DNA of 64,000 nucleotides, from positions 21,851,210 through 21,915,209 of the forward strand of contig OX031073.1 in NCBI GenBank assembly GCA_943736015.1, read 5' to 3'. A program made the position numbers and the translations under genes. Every line of letters starts with the position of its first letter. Within the stretch, counting starts at the first letter, position 1. Source of the DNA: Tridacna crocea (Eukaryota > Mollusca > Bivalvia > Cardiida > Cardiidae). The notes beneath the pieces were generated by a model. The model had not been told where the DNA came from and made no database searches. It was given only the letters and a program-made list of their open reading frames with translations. Of the stretch, positions 1-10,361 are shown piece by piece.

Positions 1-217
1 CCAACCACGAGTTTTAACGACTTTAAAAATTACGACTTTCAGTCAGAAGCATTATGGGAAAAGGAGAAAATGTTGGTAACCAGCATTTTCTCTTTTTCCC
101 CCACTATGTTTCCTACCCTTTTATAAACAACACTCGTAATTTGAAACACATTTTATTTGTCGTCTACCAAAGCTTTGAATTTAAAAATGTCCACAATTTT
201 GTCCTTTGATAAAGAGT
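1..217. repeat. Family A hairpin MITE, degenerate copy
   Basis: Central hairpin (GGAGAAAATG facing CATTTTCTC) near 62-100 followed by the usual right half ending in GATAAAGAGTTTAA. The left end is cut by the window edge. Confidence 0.7.
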
Positions 218-342
218 TTAAAAATCACACAGCACCCGTATACAACCTCGACATCTGTAGACAACTGAATATAAAATTCAAATTAAACTCAGAAAAAAAA
301 TATATATATATAAGTAGTATTGAATAAACAAGCGGAGAATAT

Positions 343-757
343 AGATCAAGATCAGATTGCACGTTCTGTGCAGTCTGATCTTGATCTGTACCGTCCGCAA
401 AAACCCTCACTTCCCCCGCATTTAAACATTTAAGTTAACAGTCATCTGCTCAAACCGATAGTGAAAAACCCATATAGTGCCGTTTGAAAGATCTTTTCGG
501 GGAAAATATCTCTTTATTGGACAGGTGTAGATCTAAGATCAGACTGCACGTTCTGTGTAGTCTGATCTTGATCTATACCGTCTGCAAAATTTGCTAAAGT
601 GTTCGATTTAAACATTTAACACTCATCCTGGTCAAACCGATGGTGAAAACCCCAAATAGTGCCGTTTGAAACTTACTTTTTTGGGTAAAATATCTCTTTG
701 TCCGACAGTGCAGATCTAAGATCAGACTGCACGTTCTTTGCAGTCTGATCTTGATCT
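343..757. repeat. Family G: three tandem ~190 bp units, each with a 45 bp palindrome
   Basis: Palindromes at 343-387, 529-574 and 712-757 have arms AGATCAAGATCAGA and TCTGATCTTGATCT around GCACGTTCTGTGC. They are spaced about 186-191 bp apart and the DNA between them also repeats (TAGTGCCGTTTGAAA). A lone unit in the other orientation lies at 39843-39960. Confidence 0.75.
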
Positions 758-1109
758 GCGTTGACCGCAAAAGGTCAGTAAGTCGCGCCTAGCAGTCTAA
801 GGGTTAAAGAAAGGTTAATCCACAAACAGCTTTACTGCTAATCCCTAACAATAAACTTAAACGATTTGTGGAGTGTTGGTTTGTGAAAGAGGAATTGTAG
901 ACATACTTATCGTCCCAAAGGTAATTTAAAAACCTTCATTATTGTTTTATATCTTAGATGGAAGTTAAACACCGAAAAAAAAAATATATATATTGACCAA
1001 GAGATAAAGTAGCACATCAAATCACGTCAAAGTTTGCTTGTTTCAATGGTCGCTATTAACGTTATTCCACAGAGTTCCCGATAGAGGGAGGGATTTTGAT
1101 TTTATAACA

Positions 1110-1232
1110 GGAAATATTAATTATTCTCCACTAAATCCTATGTTGTGGTAACTCATTAGAATCGTCTCGATGCGACGATTCTAATGAGTAGCCACAACAT
1201 AGGGTTTGGAAGAGAAATAATTAATAATTGGT
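1110..1232. repeat. Family E fold-back element, copy 1
   Basis: Inverted arms of about 55 bp (CATTAGAATCGTC facing GACGATTCTAATG) with a very short centre. The second copy is at 28851-28955. Confidence 0.8.
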
Positions 1233-1279
1233 AATTCATGGTGTTTTATCTGTATAAAGAATTTTGTTATTCAAACAGG

Positions 1280-1318
1280 CCATAGTAAAGGCCAAGGAGC
1301 TACCAGCAGTAAACAGCG
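1280..1318 (+). CDS. Candidate 39 bp exon, product unknown
   Basis: A pyrimidine-containing acceptor (TTATTCAAACAG) precedes 13 open codons reading AIVKAKELPAVNS, followed by a consensus donor GTGAGT. Phase would be 0 on both sides. There is no neighbouring exon in view to confirm it and no family was recognised. The splice signals alone could occur by chance. Confidence 0.22.
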
Positions 1319-1546
1319 TGAGTGTTGTCTGGAAAGCATTTAGATTTCAAACCATTTTAAAGTATGAAAATTTACGTGAAGTTGGCATTTTGTCATTGTT
1401 CTGTCGATCCAAGTTTAGTCGCTTTCAGAAAAATGAATTTCAAAATTAGGTAAAAGTTGGTAAGTCGCTCTATACCCTTTACTTATGTTGTACACGATTT
1501 TAAATTTTCTTACAATTGGATCGACCGTAGATAACAGATTGTCATA

Positions 1547-1628
1547 TCGTCGGTTTACTTCCAAAATCTCATAACTACAGCTTGTTACAAACTAGTTACG
1601 AGGTTTTGGAAGTAAACTGACGATATTC
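1547..1628. repeat. Family F fold-back element, copy 1
   Basis: Arms reading TCGGTTTACTTCCAAAA and TTTTGGAAGTAAACTGACGA flank a short loop. A second copy is at 14106-14188. Confidence 0.75.
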
Positions 1629-1759
1629 ATAATGATTTCCGAACTTTTACATGCATCTTAACGACGTATATGACAAATGTTCGCGCGCATCCTAATGCGC
1701 ATGTATTTTTGTCGTAGATATTGAACGCTCACCTTAGACTATAGCTTATGAGTAAAATT

Positions 1760-3175
1760 CAATTCTTTGAGCAACTTTGGTAAAGCTTCACCCAAGGAAC
1801 ATCCCTGCCAAGTTTCATCAAGATTGGCCCAGTGGGTTAGGAGAAGAAGATGTTTAAAGAAATTGTTGACGGGCGATAGACTCCGGACATAGGCCAATCA
1901 AATATCAAAGCTCTACACCTTCCAGTTTCAAAGAAGAATTTTACGTTTTCCTTCTTTGTCCTATGTTCGAACTTGTGGTCCCCGGGGCTGGGTCAGTTTT
2001 AACCAAAGCATCATCCTCGGAACAAACTTGGTAGAGGTCCACTCAAAGATGCTACATACCAAGTATCCAAGCTCTACACCTTCCCGTTCAAGAGAAAAAG
2101 AAATTTAAAATTTTCCTTCCTTGTTCCTATGTTCCAACCTGTGACCTCCGGGGCATGGCCAGTTTCGACGCCGGGGACATCATATGAACAAACTTGTTAG
2201 AGGCCCACTAGAAGATTCTGCATATCAAATATCAAAGCTCTGCACCTTCAAGTTTCAGAGAAGATTTCTAAAGTTTTCCTTCTTTGTTGCTGTGTTCGAA
2301 CCTGTGACCCCCCCGGAGCAGGGCCAGTTGTGACCCCAAGGGCATAATATGAACAAACTTGGTAGAGATCCACTAAGAATTGCTACATGCCAAATATCAT
2401 AGCTCTATGCCTTCTAGTTTAAGAGAAGAAGAATTTTAAAATTTTATTTCTGTGTTCCTATGTTCGAACTTGTGACCCCCGGGGCGGGCCAGTTTTGACC
2501 CCACGGGCATAATTTAAAAAACTTGGTAGAGATCTACTAGGAGATGCCACATACCAAATATCAAAGCTCTACGCCATCCAGTTTCAGAGGAGAAGATTTT
2601 TAAAGTTTTCCTTCTTTGTTCCTATACTCAAACTTGTGACCACCGGGATGGGGCCAGTTTTGACCCCAGGGACATCATTTGAATAAACTTGGTAGAGGTC
2701 CATTAGGAGATGCTACATACCAAATATCAAAGCTCCACGCCTTAAAGTTTCAGAGGAGAAGATTTTTACAGTTTTCCTTCTTTGTTACTATGCTCAAACA
2801 CGTTATTCCCCGGGGCGGGGCCAGTTTTGACCCTATGGGCATAATTTGAACAAAGTTAGTAGAGGTCCATTAGGAGATGCTACGTACTAAATATCAAAGC
2901 TCTACGCTTTCTAGTTTCAGAGGAGAAGATTTTCAAAGATTTCGTTTTTTTTTTCTTTTTTGTTGCCATGGCAACCAGAGTTATGGGTGGAATTGAATTC
3001 TTTGAACAATTTTGGTTGAGCTTCACCCAAGGAACATTCCTGCCAAGTTTCATGAAGATTGGCCCAGTGGTTTAGGAGGAGAATATGTTTAAAGAAATTG
3101 TTGACGGACGACGGACGACGGACATAGGGCGATCACAATAGCTCACCTTTAGCACTTTCTGCTAAGGTGAGCTAA
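1760..3175. repeat. Repeat N with seven ~165 bp tandem subunits and a terminal hairpin
   Basis: The subunit contains CCAAATATCAAAGCTCTACG, a CTTCTTTGTTCCTATG block, a GGGGCGGGGCCAG block and TGGTAGAGGTCCA. Starts recur near 1898, 2058, 2225, 2393, 2557, 2720 and 2888. The right end holds GACGACG runs and a 14 bp stem hairpin (AGCTCACCTT...AAGGTGAGCT) at 3141-3174 followed by AAAA. A related array with ~147 bp subunits is at 62205-64000. The 3' hairpin is reminiscent of Helitron ends, but I could not establish the class. Confidence 0.8.
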
Positions 3176-4099
3176 AAAGGGCACTTTGGATTTTCGGGGC
3201 GGGGGGGTGCACATAATGGCAAATTGTTTTTGCACTGAAACAAGCTGATTCTTCGGGTAGTATATTTGTGAAACAGAAAAAAAAAATAGATGTTTGAACT
3301 GTCACCGAGAAATGATTAAAATGGTGCTGACACGGCGTTACGCACTTTACAAGGAAACAAAGGCAGGAAACTTAAACAGTGGAAGTATAGCTGTTTCCAC
3401 TTCGAAAACTATTTTTGTTGGGATAGAAGAAGTCACTCTTATTGAACAATCTTTTTCCACCATGTCTGTTAGGCTTTTATCCAATTTTTTCCTTGAAAAA
3501 ATAACTTCAACTTCAGAAACAGTGACCTCTAACCTTGTTTTCTGACAAAATAAGCACGGATAGATGCCATTTTCATTTTTTTCTTATTGTTCAGAATTAT
3601 AAACACTATACGTCTGGAAATTTTAAGAAAAATCTGTCCATTAGAAAGTATGTAGTAATTTCAAGATTACCCCTTGTTTTGATCAAATTATCTCCCTTTT
3701 TTAACCCAATGGTCTATATATAAAATGCATTCATAACTTCATATGTACATTTATTATGCTCAAACCCAGGCTTTCAATTCTTTTTTGTGCAAATATCTCT
3801 GAGTTTGCATCAAAATGATGTACATGTGTATATTTTTCCTGTAAATTTCCTGTTTTATTGGCTATTAAAGAAAAACTCTTTGAATCCAATATAAGCTATA
3901 TTTTGGAACTGTATAAGTGTATAAAACTTTTTCAAAGGCAAATTTCTCAGAAACGAACACGGGTACCCACATCTTTTTTTTTTACTGTAATCTCCTAGAC
4001 ACATAATGAGATTTGTATGTGCAAAGTTTAAAAAAGAAAGTCTGTCCGCTAGAAAAATTTGTCATATACGTCCTTAACACCTGCATTGTTTACTTCTAG
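3176..4099. other. No gene seen
   Basis: AT-rich unique-looking sequence. An 83-codon open frame at 3294 has no splice or family support. I see no repeat. Confidence 0.5.
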
Positions 4100-4102
4100 C
4101 AG

Positions 4103-4181
4103 CTACTGGGCCTGTAAAAAACGAAGTCCGTCAGTTTCTACCAAAAGAACTATTCGTGCATGCGTTGTCTGTAGCTGGAAG
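4103..4181 (+). CDS. Candidate exon, product unknown
   Basis: Acceptor TTGTTTACTTCTAGCAG and donor AG|GTATTG bracket about 26 open codons. One frame includes GPVKNEVRQFLPKELFVHA, which looks like real protein; a second frame (SYWACKKRSP...) is also open, so phase is unresolved. A family A copy follows directly. It could be an upstream exon of the plus-strand membrane-protein gene or an unrelated exon. Confidence 0.3.
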
Positions 4182-4199
4182 GTATTGGTCCAACTATGA

Positions 4200-4392
4200 A
4201 AAAAGAGAGCGTTTGAAAACGTTCCGAGAAAAGGAGAAAATACTGGTACCAGCATTTTCTCCTTTTCTCATAACGTTTTCTGCAATTTCAATTATTGAGC
4301 CCATCTTTTGAACCACATTGAATTTGTTGTCTGCATACACTTTCAAACTGGACAAGTCTAAAGTTCTGTTGTTTGGTACAGATTTAATTAAA
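4200..4392. repeat. Family A MITE, degenerate
   Basis: GAGAAAATACTGGTACCAGCA hairpin region with a typical right half (GTTGTCTGC, GGACAAGTCTAAAG, TTGGTAC). The left terminus is lost. Confidence 0.7.
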
Positions 4393-4559
4393 TAGAATTT
4401 GTGATGTCGTTAGCTACCCGTTAGGATACCAAAAGAAAATCTGGGTTGTAAAATTATTTGAAAATTGTCATAGAGTTATTTTTTTTAATTTCATCTGGAA
4501 AAAGAAGCAATGAACATTTTACCATTTGATCCATGTTGTAGTGATCATCGGAGGAAAAA

Positions 4560-4670
4560 GGCTAAATAGAAATGCTATAGCAAAAAGAGAAAATGCTGGT
4601 GACCAGCACTTTCTTCTTGTCCAAAAGTGTTTTCTTCCCTTCTAAAGCCAAATGCAATCTATTGATTCAT
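4560..4670. repeat. Family A fragment (hairpin core only)
   Basis: AGAGAAAATGCTGGTGACCAG and matching decayed arm; the ends are not recognisable. Confidence 0.5.
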
Positions 4671-4904
4671 AAATGATTTGTCCCTGAAAAAGCTTACAAA
4701 TCAAACAAGTGTGGAAAAAATGGTAAACAGTTGACTTGTATGGGATTCTTCAGGGACAATTTATAAAGGATGAAAACAGAGAAGCAGGGTGACAAAAAAC
4801 CTCCTCTAACAAAGACACAGAGAAGACGACAACGATGCAGGAATTGCTGTAAGTCTCATTAATTTTAGTCTTGGTCTTTAGACTCGCACGAATATAAACA
4901 AGTC

Positions 4905-5450
4905 GGAGTCTTTAAAAAAGAAGCCAGGTGGGGTCAGCATCAATGTTTTCAAATTTTATTAGCTTTCATTTTCAATATATTTTGGTACATGTAAACAAAC
5001 GAGTACAAAAGCCGCCGCGCAGAAACCTCATATGCTTTACATGACGGTTATTTAACCTTCTTGTTGCGTTTTCAAGTTGCATGTTCTTGTCCAGCAGTCT
5101 TGAATCTCTTTTTTTTAAACGAAATTCTTCTTATTTTTTCTTCTGCTTGGAATATTTGCTTAATTAAAAAGAACTTCAATTATTAGAGAGGTTATCTGCA
5201 GCCATGGCTAATTCCTACATTAAATCTTCTGAAATTCGTCATTTTTAAAAATAAACCACGTCTATATCCTGTTTTCGAAACCATGACAAAACAGACCGTG
5301 TATCAGAACAATTACGATAGAAGAAACAGAATTAGACAACAAATTGTGTAGCAGTCTGCCTTTTAAACTCTCCAATCAGCTACGCTCTGAAAAAATGCTT
5401 AATGCATATCCGTGCAGCATTATTCCAAGCAAGGTATCACACATGTTGGA
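4905..5450 (-). repeat. Repeat O, copy 1 (tandem with copy 2)
   Basis: About 545 bp unit seen again at 5450-6190, 25600-26225 (other strand) and 32466-32850. Read on the minus strand it contains a Lys-rich open stretch, then a stop and an AATAAA-type motif, so it looks like the 3' end of a transcript that has been multiplied. This copy lacks the family A insertion found in copies 2 and 3. Confidence 0.7.
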
Positions 5451-6190
5451 TTCTCTAAAAAAGAAGCCAGGAGTGGTCAGCATCAATGTTTTAAAAATAG
5501 TTTATTGGCTTTTCATTTCAATATATTCTGGTACAGTTAAACAAACAAGTGAAAAAGACGCCGCGTAGAAACCTAGAAAAAGACGCCGCGTAGAAACCTC
5601 ATATGCTTTACCTGACGGTTATTTGACCTTCTTGTCGCTTTTTCAAGTCGTATGATCTTGTCCAGCAGTCTTCTTTCTCTTTTTTAACGAAATTCTTCTA
5701 CTTTTTTTCTTCTGCTTACATTTATTTACTTAACCCATTACCACACAATCCCTACTTTTGACGCCCCTGAGAAAGAAGCCTTTTGAAAACGCTCTGGGAA
5801 AAGGAGAAAATGCTGGTAACCAGCATTTTCTCCTTTTTCCACAGTGTTTTCTACCCTTCCCAGACTAAATTTCAATTTTTCAGTCACCTTTATTTTGTCG
5901 TCTGCAAATGCTTTCAGTTTGGACCTGTCTAAATTTTCTCGTGTGGTAAAGAGTTAAAGAAAAATTACCATTATTTTAGGGGTCATTTGCAGTCATGGCA
6001 AATTATTGTAATGAATATTTTTCTGACATTCGTCATATAAAAATAAACCACGTCTTTTTCCAGTTTCGTTTTTTTTTTTCATTCTGCTTTATTTACAAAG
6101 CCATGACGAAACAGACTGTGTCTGAGGACCTCTCCAATAAGAATGGATCTAAATGTAAAAAAGAATATCGCTCAACAACAGACTGAATCG
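5450..6190 (-). repeat. Repeat O, copy 2, carrying a family A insertion
   Basis: Head-to-tail with copy 1; shares GCCAGG(A/T)G(T/G)GGTCAGCATCAA at its left end. It contains a short internal duplication of GACGCCGCGTAGAAACC near 5555-5597. A family A element sits at 5729-5957 at the same site as in the copy at 25600. Confidence 0.7.
5729..5957. repeat. Family A MITE, full length
   Basis: Begins TTAACCCATTACC and ends GGTAAAGAGTTAA, with a central palindrome around GCTGGTAACCAGC. The unoccupied version of this site is seen in repeat O at 32605-32615 (TTTACTTAACGAAAAATTA), so TTAA is the target duplication. Confidence 0.9.
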
Positions 6191-6325
6191 TGAGGCAGAC
6201 TGGTCCGTAGAGCTGCCGGAAAATTGACCAATTGCACAAAAAGTTTCGACCCTGGTAAGCTTACCGTACGGCGTAGGCTGACCTGGGGTCCATACTTGTT
6301 CCATTTAATCCCTTTTCACAGAATA
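6187..6325. repeat. Family C palindromic MITE, partial
   Basis: Contains AAAAAGTTTCGACCCTGG and GGCTGACCTGGGGTCCATAC, the two arms of the family C palindrome, plus CCCTTTTCACAGA. Confidence 0.6.
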
Positions 6326-6404
6326 CTATGATAGTCTATCTATGAATTGTTTTGGTGAATGTGGCTTTAATTAACTTTTTTGTTAGCATACTTCCTGATT
6401 ATTC

Positions 6405-6628
6405 ATTAACATCACAATCCCGACTTTTAATGATCCTCAAAAAAGAAGTCTGTTGAAAACATGGTGGGAAAAGGAGAAAATGCTCGTAACCAGCATTTTC
6501 TCCATTTCCCACAATGTGTTCTGCAATTCCATGAAAGAAAATGAAAGCATGTTTATTTTGTCATCTGCAATAATTGCTTTCAAATTGGACATGTCTAAAA
6601 TTTTGTAGTTTCGTAAAGAGTCAAATAC
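6405..6628. repeat. Family A MITE
   Basis: Hairpin GGAGAAAATGCTCGTAACCAG (one arm changed) with typical CTCAAAAAAGAAG left and TTTCGTAAAGAGTCAA right ends. Confidence 0.8.
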
Positions 6629-6758
6629 ATGTAGATTTTGGAGTATGCCAGTCCAAGATGTTCTAGATGAGTTTTTTATAAACTTTTGATATTGCAATGT
6701 CTTTTTCTGAAATTTCGATCTTCTATGTCAATCAAATTAATTCCTAACCGACATGTAC

Positions 6759-6989
6759 TTAAACCTTTACCAAATGACAAAATTTTAGACAGGTCCAAAT
6801 TGAAAGCATTTGCAGACGTCAAAATAAACGTAACTCAAAAATTGAAATTTGTTTCCAGCAGGGTAGAAAACAATGTGGGAAAAGGAGAAAATGCTGGTAA
6901 CCAGCATTTTCTCCTTTTCCCACAATGTTTTCAAAAGGCTTCAATCTCAGGGTTGTTAAAAAATTAGGGATTGTTTGATAAAGGGTTAA
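6759..6989. repeat. Family A MITE, full length
   Basis: Starts TTAAACCTTTACCAAATGAC and ends GATAAAGGGTTAA; the central palindrome is intact. Confidence 0.9.
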
Positions 6990-6992
6990 ATA

Positions 6993-7252
6993 TGGCCTGC
7001 AGCACGGAAAAAAAGGAACTTTCAGACGTCGTCTTGGATCGACCTGAGCAATCCGTGAAGGCTAATTAATCCGAAACGACACTTTCACTTTTTTTATGTA
7101 ATTGTCTGTTTTGTGCAAGTGTACTGTAACACAGTCTCATACAGTCGTAAAGTGCCGTCTCGGATTGGCATGCACGGACTGCGCAGGCTGATCCAATACC
7201 ACATTTTACGCAAATGTCAGAATGCCCCTTTTACGTATTGCAAGCCACATTA
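6993..7252. repeat. Family B double-palindrome MITE
   Basis: Two hairpin cores joined by TGTAATTGTCTGTTTTGTGCA; the second (GTCTCGGATTGGC...GCTGATCC) is clearest. Ends resemble GGCCTGCAACACGC, as in the full copy at 18580. Confidence 0.75.
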
Positions 7253-7358
7253 TATCATTTTTATTTCATTTTTTTCCAGCATTTTCCTTGGGACTGTGGC
7301 TGCTGTTCGGGCTTGCTGTTTCAAAAATCATCATGGGTAAAAAAACTTTCTTATTTGT

Positions 7359-7586
7359 TTAACCCTTTCCCAAACGACAAATTTTGGACTCTTCCAAACT
7401 GAAAGAGTTTGCAGACGACAATTTTAGATTTTGAGAAAATGGCAGAAAGTTCTCAAAAAGGATAAAAAACACTGTGGGAAAAGGAGAAATTGCTCGTTAC
7501 GAGCAATTTCTCCTTTTCCCACAGTGTTTTCAAATGACTTGAAATGCAGACACGTAAAAACCAGGGCATTTTTGGGAAAGGGTTAA
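7359..7586. repeat. Family A MITE, subfamily A3
   Basis: TTAACCCTTTCCCAAACGAC left end and GGGAAAGGGTTAA right end. The hairpin tip is GCTCGTTACGAGC in place of GCTGGTTACCAGC, with both arms changed together. A near twin is at 11956-12170. Confidence 0.9.
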
Positions 7587-7679
7587 CATCACACTTAATC
7601 CGTGAGCAACTGAAATATAACTTCGTGCAGACAATAAAATGTTGCATCAGTTGGTGGTTATTTCCGTTTATTTATCGTC

Positions 7680-7960
7680 GCTACCGGTTGCCCATCTGAG
7701 CGACGCCCCCAGAAGACGGTTAGTTGTTGCGGGGGATAGTTCAAGGATACATGTCGAAACTACTCAGAGCTTCGTGTGGTTCTTTATCGTGCTCGGCGTA
7801 TAGCACCGTCACACGGGACCTCGGTTTAATGTCTTATCCGAAAGACTAAATGTTGCATCATTCTGCGCCACACTCAATTTATCCCTATAAGCGTATTAAT
7901 TAGCACTGTGAAGGTTGAATTTATCTACATATATCACGCTACGCGTACAGGGAGGTAATT
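7680..7960. other. Possible old repeat fragment, no gene
   Basis: GC-richer than its surroundings, with CACGGGACCTCGGTTTAATG and ATCCGAAAGACTAA. These phrases look like an old dispersed bivalve repeat to me, but no second copy occurs in this window. Confidence 0.25.
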
Positions 7961-7978
7961 GCATTGAGTTTAAAAGGG

Positions 7979-8110
7979 TTAACCACTTACCAAATGATCG
8001 CGTTTTTTTTAGCTTTCCGGAGGAAAAGACTTTGGAAATCATTGTTTGATATGTACAACTGCTGGTGACCAACGCTTTCTCCTTTTCCCTCTATGTTTTC
8101 TACAAAGACA
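7979..8110. repeat. Family A MITE, badly decayed
   Basis: TTAACCACTTACCAAATGA left end and GCTGGTGACCAACGCTTTCTC hairpin remnant; the right half is lost. Confidence 0.5.
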
Positions 8111-8206
8111 AATCAATCATGTAATGCACAACTAATTTGCTGTGGGTACATGCATGTAATTCTTTTTTTAAAGTGACATCTTGTAAAAACTTAATCCCTA
8201 GATGCT

Positions 8207-9223
8207 AATAGTGATTGTCTCATTTCACTTTCCATTTACCTGCTGAATTGGGTTGTTTACTCGATAACAATATGATTGCCTCGTTTCAACTTCAGTTTGG
8301 TACCAAGTTCGGTTTTTCATGTATAATATTAACGATTGCTTCGATTTCACTTTCATTTCAAGTACCAAGTTTGGTTATCCACACCAAAGCAATTCCATCG
8401 TTTTCACTTTCAGTTTAAATGCCAAGTTCTGACATTCACTCGAGAACAAAGTGATTGCCTCGTTTCACGTTTCATAAAGGAGGCCAGTTTCGTTATTCGC
8501 TAAAAAATAAAGCGATTCCATCGTTTTCACATTTCATTTAGGTGCTGAGTTCGGCAGTTTACTACATCACTAGGTAATTGCCTCGTTTTCATTTTCCATT
8601 TAGGTATCAAGTTTGGTTATTCACCAGAAAGCAAAGTACTTCACATTCTATTTAGGTGCAAAGTTCTGCTATTTACTAGTTAAGATACTTATTGCCTAAT
8701 TTTCACATTCAATTAACTCTTTACCAAACGATAAAATTTTAGACTGGTCCAAATTGGAAGCATTTGCAGACGAAAAAAGTAATGTTACTCAAAAATTGAA
8801 ATTTGTCTTGGGATGGGTAGAAAACATTGTGGGAAAAGGAGAAAATGCTGGTTACCAGCATTTTCTCCTTTTCCCACATTGTTTTCAAAAGGCTTTTTAT
8901 TCAGGGTCGTAAAAACCAGGGTTTGTTTGGGAAAGGGTTAAGGAGACGATTTCTCGGTTGTTCGCTATAGAAAACACAGTCATTGTCTCGTTTTCCCATT
9001 TCCATTTAGGTACTGAGTTCGGCTATTCACTAGATAACAAAATGTTTGCCTCGTTCACAAGATAACAAAATGATTGCCCCGTTTTCACTTTTCATCAAGG
9101 CATCAAGTTCTGTTATTCACTGGAAAATAAAGTTATTGATTCGTTCTCACGTTCCATTAAGATGGCAAGTTCTGTTATTCTTTGGAAAACTAAGTAATGC
9201 CTATACTTACATATTCCTTATAG
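8207..9223 (+). repeat. Array of ~61 bp units resembling the 5' edge of the next exon
   Basis: About 13 degenerate units (for example at 8240, 8299, 8361, 8418, 8479, 8541, 8603, 8656, 9009, 9100 and 9162), each of the form CATTTAGGTGCxGAGTTCGG, then TTCACTxGATAACAAA, TGATTGCCTCG and TTTCAC. The next unit in register is the true splice acceptor and first codons of the exon at 9224 (TATAGGTGCGGAGTTTGG). Several units keep an AG and code for AELGCLLDNN-like residues. A family A element interrupts the array at 8713-8941. Confidence 0.8.
8713..8941. repeat. Family A MITE, full length
   Basis: TTAACTCTTTACCAAACGAT to GGGAAAGGGTTAA with a perfect core palindrome; inserted in the ~61 bp array. Confidence 0.92.
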
Positions 9224-9424
9224 GTGCGGAGTTTGGATGTTCACTTGATAACAAAGTGATTGTCTATCTGGTCGTCTCCGGATCTGTCATTCTACTCATC
9301 ACAGTTGTCTTCATAGCCTTTATTATTGCATTCGGTGCCGACACGATGTTCTCTAAGAAAATGAAGAAGATGATGCGAGTTCCTATAATTGTCTGTTTGA
9401 TCCATCTTCCATGGCTGATTGTCG
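9224..9424 (+). CDS. TMEM272-like membrane protein, internal exon
   Basis: Acceptor CTTATAG, donor GTAAGT, 201 bp, phase 1 on both sides. The codons hold a Cys near the start (GAEFGCSLDN), a hydrophobic span (IVYLVVSGSVILLITVVFI), a basic loop (SKKMKKMM) and a second span (VPIIVCLIHLPWLIVG). The order Gly-x-x-x-x-Cys, YLVVSG and W-x-x-G before an aromatic W is what I know from TMEM272-like four-pass proteins of molluscs and fish, whose function is not established. The preceding exon, which should carry the N-terminus and first span, was not found and is probably upstream of this window. The acceptor is preceded by an array of copies of itself (8207-9223). The family call is from memory, not a search. 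Confidence 0.72.
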
Positions 9425-9654
9425 GTAAGTGTACTCAATAACATTTTAACCATGACAACACAATAACGAGTTTTAGCTCTTTACCAGGGGTTACAGCATA
9501 TAGGCCTATCATTGTAAACATGTTTCATATTCTGTATTTCAGGCAGTGTACAAGGTTTTGTACCATGAACTTTTTTGAAAGCGTCTGGGGTTTACATTGC
9601 GTTTACATTTTCATTGCATATTAGGGTTTGTACTGTGTGCGCGGTCCAAAACGA

Positions 9655-9828
9655 CAATTTCCGTTTTTATGTAATTCAAGTTCTTCTTTGCACAAGTCCA
9701 ATGTAGCACAAAATCAACTGTAGTCGTAAAGTACCGTCTCGGATTAGCCTGCGCGGACTGCGCAGGCTGATCCGAGACGGTACTTTACGCAAATGTCCGA
9801 ATGCTCCTTTTTGCGTGTTGCAGGCCAA
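9655..9828. repeat. Family B MITE, right half
   Basis: Near-perfect palindrome at 9726-9790 (GTCTCGGATTAGCCTGCGCG with its partner) then ACGCAAATGTCCGAATG and GTGTTGCAGGCC. Confidence 0.8.
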
Positions 9829-9996
9829 TTGACCTTTCTGCCGATTTTGAATGACAGGTCTACCAACGTCTGATCGGCCAATGAAAATGCAGCATCGGGC
9901 GTCATGTTAACAAAAATGTCCGACACATTTCTGGTTAGCTTGACAGGCTTGGCAACCGAAATACCGCGTTACTACGCGTTTACAGAAAGGTCAATT
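9828..9996. mobile_element. Short terminal-repeat element P
   Basis: Bounded by AATTGACCTTTCTG and CAGAAAGGTCAATT, 169 bp, with no coding capacity. It directly abuts the family B element. Only copy seen here. Confidence 0.5.
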
Positions 9997-10092
9997 GTGC
10001 TTACATTTTCAGGCATTGTATACCAGTAGGATCTACATTGCGAGCAATTTCTTAGGCAGTACATCAAGTTTATTTTCATGTGTACATTTTAG

Positions 10093-10351
10093 GCAGTGTG
10101 TGGGGATTCCGGAACCTTAAGGACGTGTTGGACGGTTGTGATGGTGATTGCTGCAACAAAGTTCTGGTGTTTTTCGCCGTATCAACGATAGTGGTTGACT
10201 GGTTACTGACCATTGCAACAATCATCAGTATACACTATATGGATATCTCTAGAAAAAAGATTATGTCGCTGTTTTTCGACGAGCCACCTGTTTTTGTGGA
10301 CGTTGGGACCCAACATGACACCATGGAAACTGACGATGAAAAGACAATTAA
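10093..10351 (+). CDS. TMEM272-like membrane protein, next exon
   Basis: Acceptor CATTTTAG; reading continues G|SVWGFRNLKD from the exon at 9224, then a Cys cluster (DGCDGDCCNK), a hydrophobic span (VLVFFAVSTIVVDWLLTIAT) and an acidic cytoplasmic tail. Two ends are possible. (a) Donor AA|GTATGG at 10352 gives phase 2, which matches the exon at 12267 and keeps a long open tail. (b) Read-through gives a stop at 10401-10403. I prefer (a), because the sequence after about 10362 is repeated at 22411, so the read-through codons fall in a duplicated segment. Both isoforms may exist. Confidence 0.7.
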
Positions 10352-10361
10352 GTATGGTCTT

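Noticed and set aside
343-757. Possible CRISPR array of three repeats
   Set aside because: The intervening ~145 bp are also repeated; it is a tandem satellite in animal DNA.
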